Positions 61,304-64,000 of a DNA stretch of 64,000 bases are shown piece after piece (positions within the stretch are counted from its first letter, which is position 1; each line of letters opens with the position of its first letter). The DNA is from Hedera helix (lineage: Eukaryota; Streptophyta; Magnoliopsida; Apiales; Araliaceae). The position numbers were made by a program, and so were the translations under genes. The notes beneath the pieces were generated by a model. It searched no databases. It was given only the letters and a program-made list of their open reading frames with translations, and was not told the DNA's origin. Where the stretch lies: NCBI GenBank assembly GCA_947179155.2, contig OX359265.1, positions 1,153,501 through 1,217,500 of the forward strand, read 5' to 3'.

Positions 61304-63222
61304 TTTGAGAAATTTGGTGTAGATAGATGCCTTACTTGATGCTATGGTCTTAAAAAGACGCACTTCCTTCCTTTTCTGCTAGGATGATAGTAATAGTTTT
61401 CAATAGATTGTTATATGGTTAACGTTGGATATGCTTTCAGTGGTTGGTGATCTGGTTATTTGTGGATTTGGATATGCTTGCTAGTTGCTATACATTAATT
61501 GGCGATCCATATAGTCGTGCGTTCAAAATGTCCATGTCATATAACTGGCATGCCTTGGAGAAGTACTGAAAATGATAATGCAAATTTTGCTCCTAGCATT
61601 GCAGACTCACTTGAGTTCTTATTAGCTTCTACAGGCAGCATACTGAACTGTAGCTAGGTTTTGGTTTTAAGGAGGCTTAGCTATATTTTCATACTGTTTT
61701 TTGATATTTTTACACAGTAGACCTCACATGTTAGTCTATAGCGAACTGTCATTAATACTTTTTTTGGGGTCTATTGTATGAAAATATCAAAAAATAGTGT
61801 GAAAATATCAGTTTCCAAATATGTAATGGTATTGAGATCATCTGCAATTTTTTTAATTTTCTTTTTAAATTATAATAATTGAGCCACTAGTTTGATACCC
61901 AATTTGGGGTCGGACTATGGCCGAAGCCTGAATGGTAAATGTGTCCCAATTTGGGCCATGAGTTCGACAAATTGATTGTCATCTTCCAACTTGGCCCGTT
62001 TTATTTTTTTTGTGTGGGCATTTTATTTGTTTTTTATACGTATCCACGTATTTTGTGATGTGCAATATTCTGTCTGAATATTAAATATTTTAAAATATAT
62101 GAAGAAAGAATTATTAAAAAAGCTTATGATGATATCTATTTATTTATTAGGGGAGAGCAGAAAAAGTAACTACTTCCTCCGTCCAAATTTATTTATCCTA
62201 TTTTTTTTTTATTTTTTCAAATTTATTTGTCCTCTTTTCATTTTAATACTATTTTTAACCTTATTTTTTTTAATATTAGTCTCGTTTAATTTTATAAATT
62301 TTTTTATTGAAAACAACATGACGTACTTTAAAAAAAATAACACTATTAGCTTTCACATTGGTAACATAATCGCACTCCTTTTTTTCTAATCTCTCTCATC
62401 TATTTTATTATTTTAAGAGAGAGTTAGAAGATTAATTAAAAAAAAGATAATAATACAATAGTTAAGATGAATAATTTAAAGATAGTTTTTTTTAATAGGC
62501 ATGTATTTTTAAATTAAAATAAATAAAATTGGACGGAGGGAATATTTTCTTAAACCTGTGTCATTTTTTATAGAGACTCTTTATCCCTAAAATATATCCC
62601 TAATATTTTACCATTTATATTTTGCAATTCCTATATAAATATTTGCTTATTTTTCTCAATTACACAAGCAGAGACAAATACTAGTCTTAATAAAGCGTAA
62701 AACGGTAAAAGAAATAAAAAGGAAAGAAAAAACAATGAAATTCATCCTCTCCATTATACTTATTCCTTAATTTTCTTCAATATAAATTTAGCAATACAAA
62801 AATTTCTTTTAATGACACTTTTAGCAAAATAATTATTTATGACGAATTTTATTATATTATTAATTATTTGTAACGAATTTTATTTTATCCTTAAATATTA
62901 TAATATTTGTGTCTTTAACTAAATATGTATCAAAAGAAATTGAAGGACAAATATAATAAAAAGAGTCCTAATCCAAAAAACACTATTTTTGTGGCGGTGA
63001 CAATATTTATTTATTTATACTATAAAGCTCCCGATGAAAGTTTAGTGATTTTATATTACACTTGATTTTCTTTTTTGCTTCTTTTTTTGTCTCTATAATT
63101 TTAAATATATTATTATTTTATTATCCTTTTATCTTTATATTAAGTCTTTCAAATTTTATAAAATTTTAATTTTATGCTAAATAATTTATTATAACTATTA
63201 GTTACTAGTAATGGTTACTAAC
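61304..63222. other. Intergenic DNA downstream of BPA1-like gene
   Basis: The first few hundred bases should be the BPA1 3' untranslated region. A small foldback (about 61683-61813, ACTGTTTTTTGATATTTTT and its near-complement) and a Stowaway-like MITE follow. No gene is seen. Confidence 0.5.
62171..62543. mobile_element. Stowaway-like MITE
   Basis: The ends TACTTCCTCCGTCCAAATTT and AATTGGACGGAGGGAATA are inverted repeats of the plant Stowaway type. The interior is AT-rich and non-coding. Confidence 0.7.
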
Positions 63223-63558
63223 TGTTGGAATTGATTTATACTTCTGCGGGTTCGACTAATAGTCACTACGATAGCGTAATAGTGTAATTGAGCTTGAAAA
63301 TTTATTAGTGATCCAGTCTTTGATTTATTAATATATTGAGTTTGAGCCCATGTTATAGCAGCTAGGGTTTTCTAGTTACTATAAAAGCAATTGTTTGATA
63401 TGTAAATTATTGTAGAACGTGTGAGACATCTATTGAATACATAAGACAAACAGGACTAGCCAAATTAGTGAATCTGAGTATATCGCGTGTTCTTACTTTT
63501 TTATTCTTCATCTAATATTCTATGTGATTGTGTTATTATTCCATCTTAAATTCTAACA
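63223..63558 (+). mobile_element. Short solo LTR, about 336 bases
   Basis: It starts TGTTGGAATTGATT and ends TTAAATTCTAACA, near-complementary LTR termini. The flanks CTAAC (63218-63222) and GTAAC (63559-63563) differ by one base. CTATAAAAGC near 63379 is a plausible LTR TATA box. The lineage is not identified. Confidence 0.7.
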
Positions 63559-64000
63559 GTAACCTATAAAATGTTTAAATTGGGATCTAAATTCATTTTT
63601 CTTGTATTACATATCTTCATTATTAGTCAAGATCGTTTAAGGAACCACCTCACGATAAAATAAATATAAAAACACCGACAGGAATAGAATACATTGTCCA
63701 CACAAGTTATTTCGCCAACACTTTTTTTTTTAATTGGGGGTTGAACAAAAAATTATTCAATGATCCTAGAGTAACGTCACGTGAAATCTCTCAATTTTAA
63801 TAATGTCCTAATACTTATAGTTATGGGTCTATTAAAATAGAAAGATTTCATTAATCTTAAACACTATATAAATTTACTCTGAAATAATCTTTCCGATTGA
63901 ACCCACTTTGTTTGCTTAAAGAAGTGGTAATACCATTCGGCCAAATGGCTCGGTGGTACTTCTTTTCTTCTTCCCCGAGGAATAATCCCCGTCTTTCCTC
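63559..64000. other. Window end without recognised gene
   Basis: The sequence is AT-rich up to about 63900 and then less so, with TTCGGCCAAATGGCTCGGTGG near 63937. No coding sequence or known repeat was recognised. Confidence 0.4.

Overview
The window is a plant nuclear chromosome segment, most likely from a eudicot. It is strongly AT-rich, genes are split by many GT-AG introns, and LTR-retrotransposon and MITE remnants fill the space between them. The species cannot be fixed from the sequence; an asterid is a guess. No bacterial feature, CRISPR array or organellar block was seen.

Seven protein-coding genes can be modelled exon by exon with consistent splice phases. In order they are: a R2R3-MYB of the MYB9/MYB107 suberin type (minus, 1165-2631); a divergent EXORDIUM-like protein resembling EXL6 (minus, 7404-9188); an NAA60/MCC1-type N-acetyltransferase (minus, 10504-13117); a plastid-type kinase-fold protein with a degenerate catalytic loop (minus, 15755-23354); a class A1 heat-shock factor (plus, 38136-41934); a SYP2-type Qa-SNARE close to SYP21/PEP12 (minus, 49666-53129); and a BPA1-like RRM protein (plus, 56277-61303). 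From memory, the same families occur in the same order in Arabidopsis around AT5G16770-AT5G16840, with a paralogous set at AT3G02940-AT3G02990. The window therefore looks like a conserved ancestral gene block stretched by transposons. The genes are not one pathway; adjacency reflects shared ancestry.

The repeat landscape is the most striking part. Between 23.7 and 36.9 kb an inferred nest can be read layer by layer from target-site duplications (TSDs). A foldback, Mutator-like element has 11-bp direct repeats at both ends. It is interrupted by a 3.4-kb LTR (TSD GGAAC), an inverted 4.3-kb LTR, and a hAT-type MITE (TSD ATGGAGAG). That MITE is itself split in its left terminal repeat by another 3.5-kb LTR (TSD AAGGG). 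A fourth long LTR-like element (42366-47604, TSD CATGG) sits just behind the heat-shock-factor gene and contains an Ogre/Tat-like LTR. None of these has an internal coding region, so they look like solo LTRs. Shorter solo LTRs, truncated Copia LTRs, a broken Ty3-type polyprotein tail inside the HSFA1 intron and about a dozen MITEs fill much of the rest.

No wholly new biological system was recognised. The observations most worth checking are the nested insertion history, the pseudokinase, an apparent GC-AG intron, a hidden C-terminal exon of the MYB gene, and recurring GC-rich palindromes inside the LTRs.
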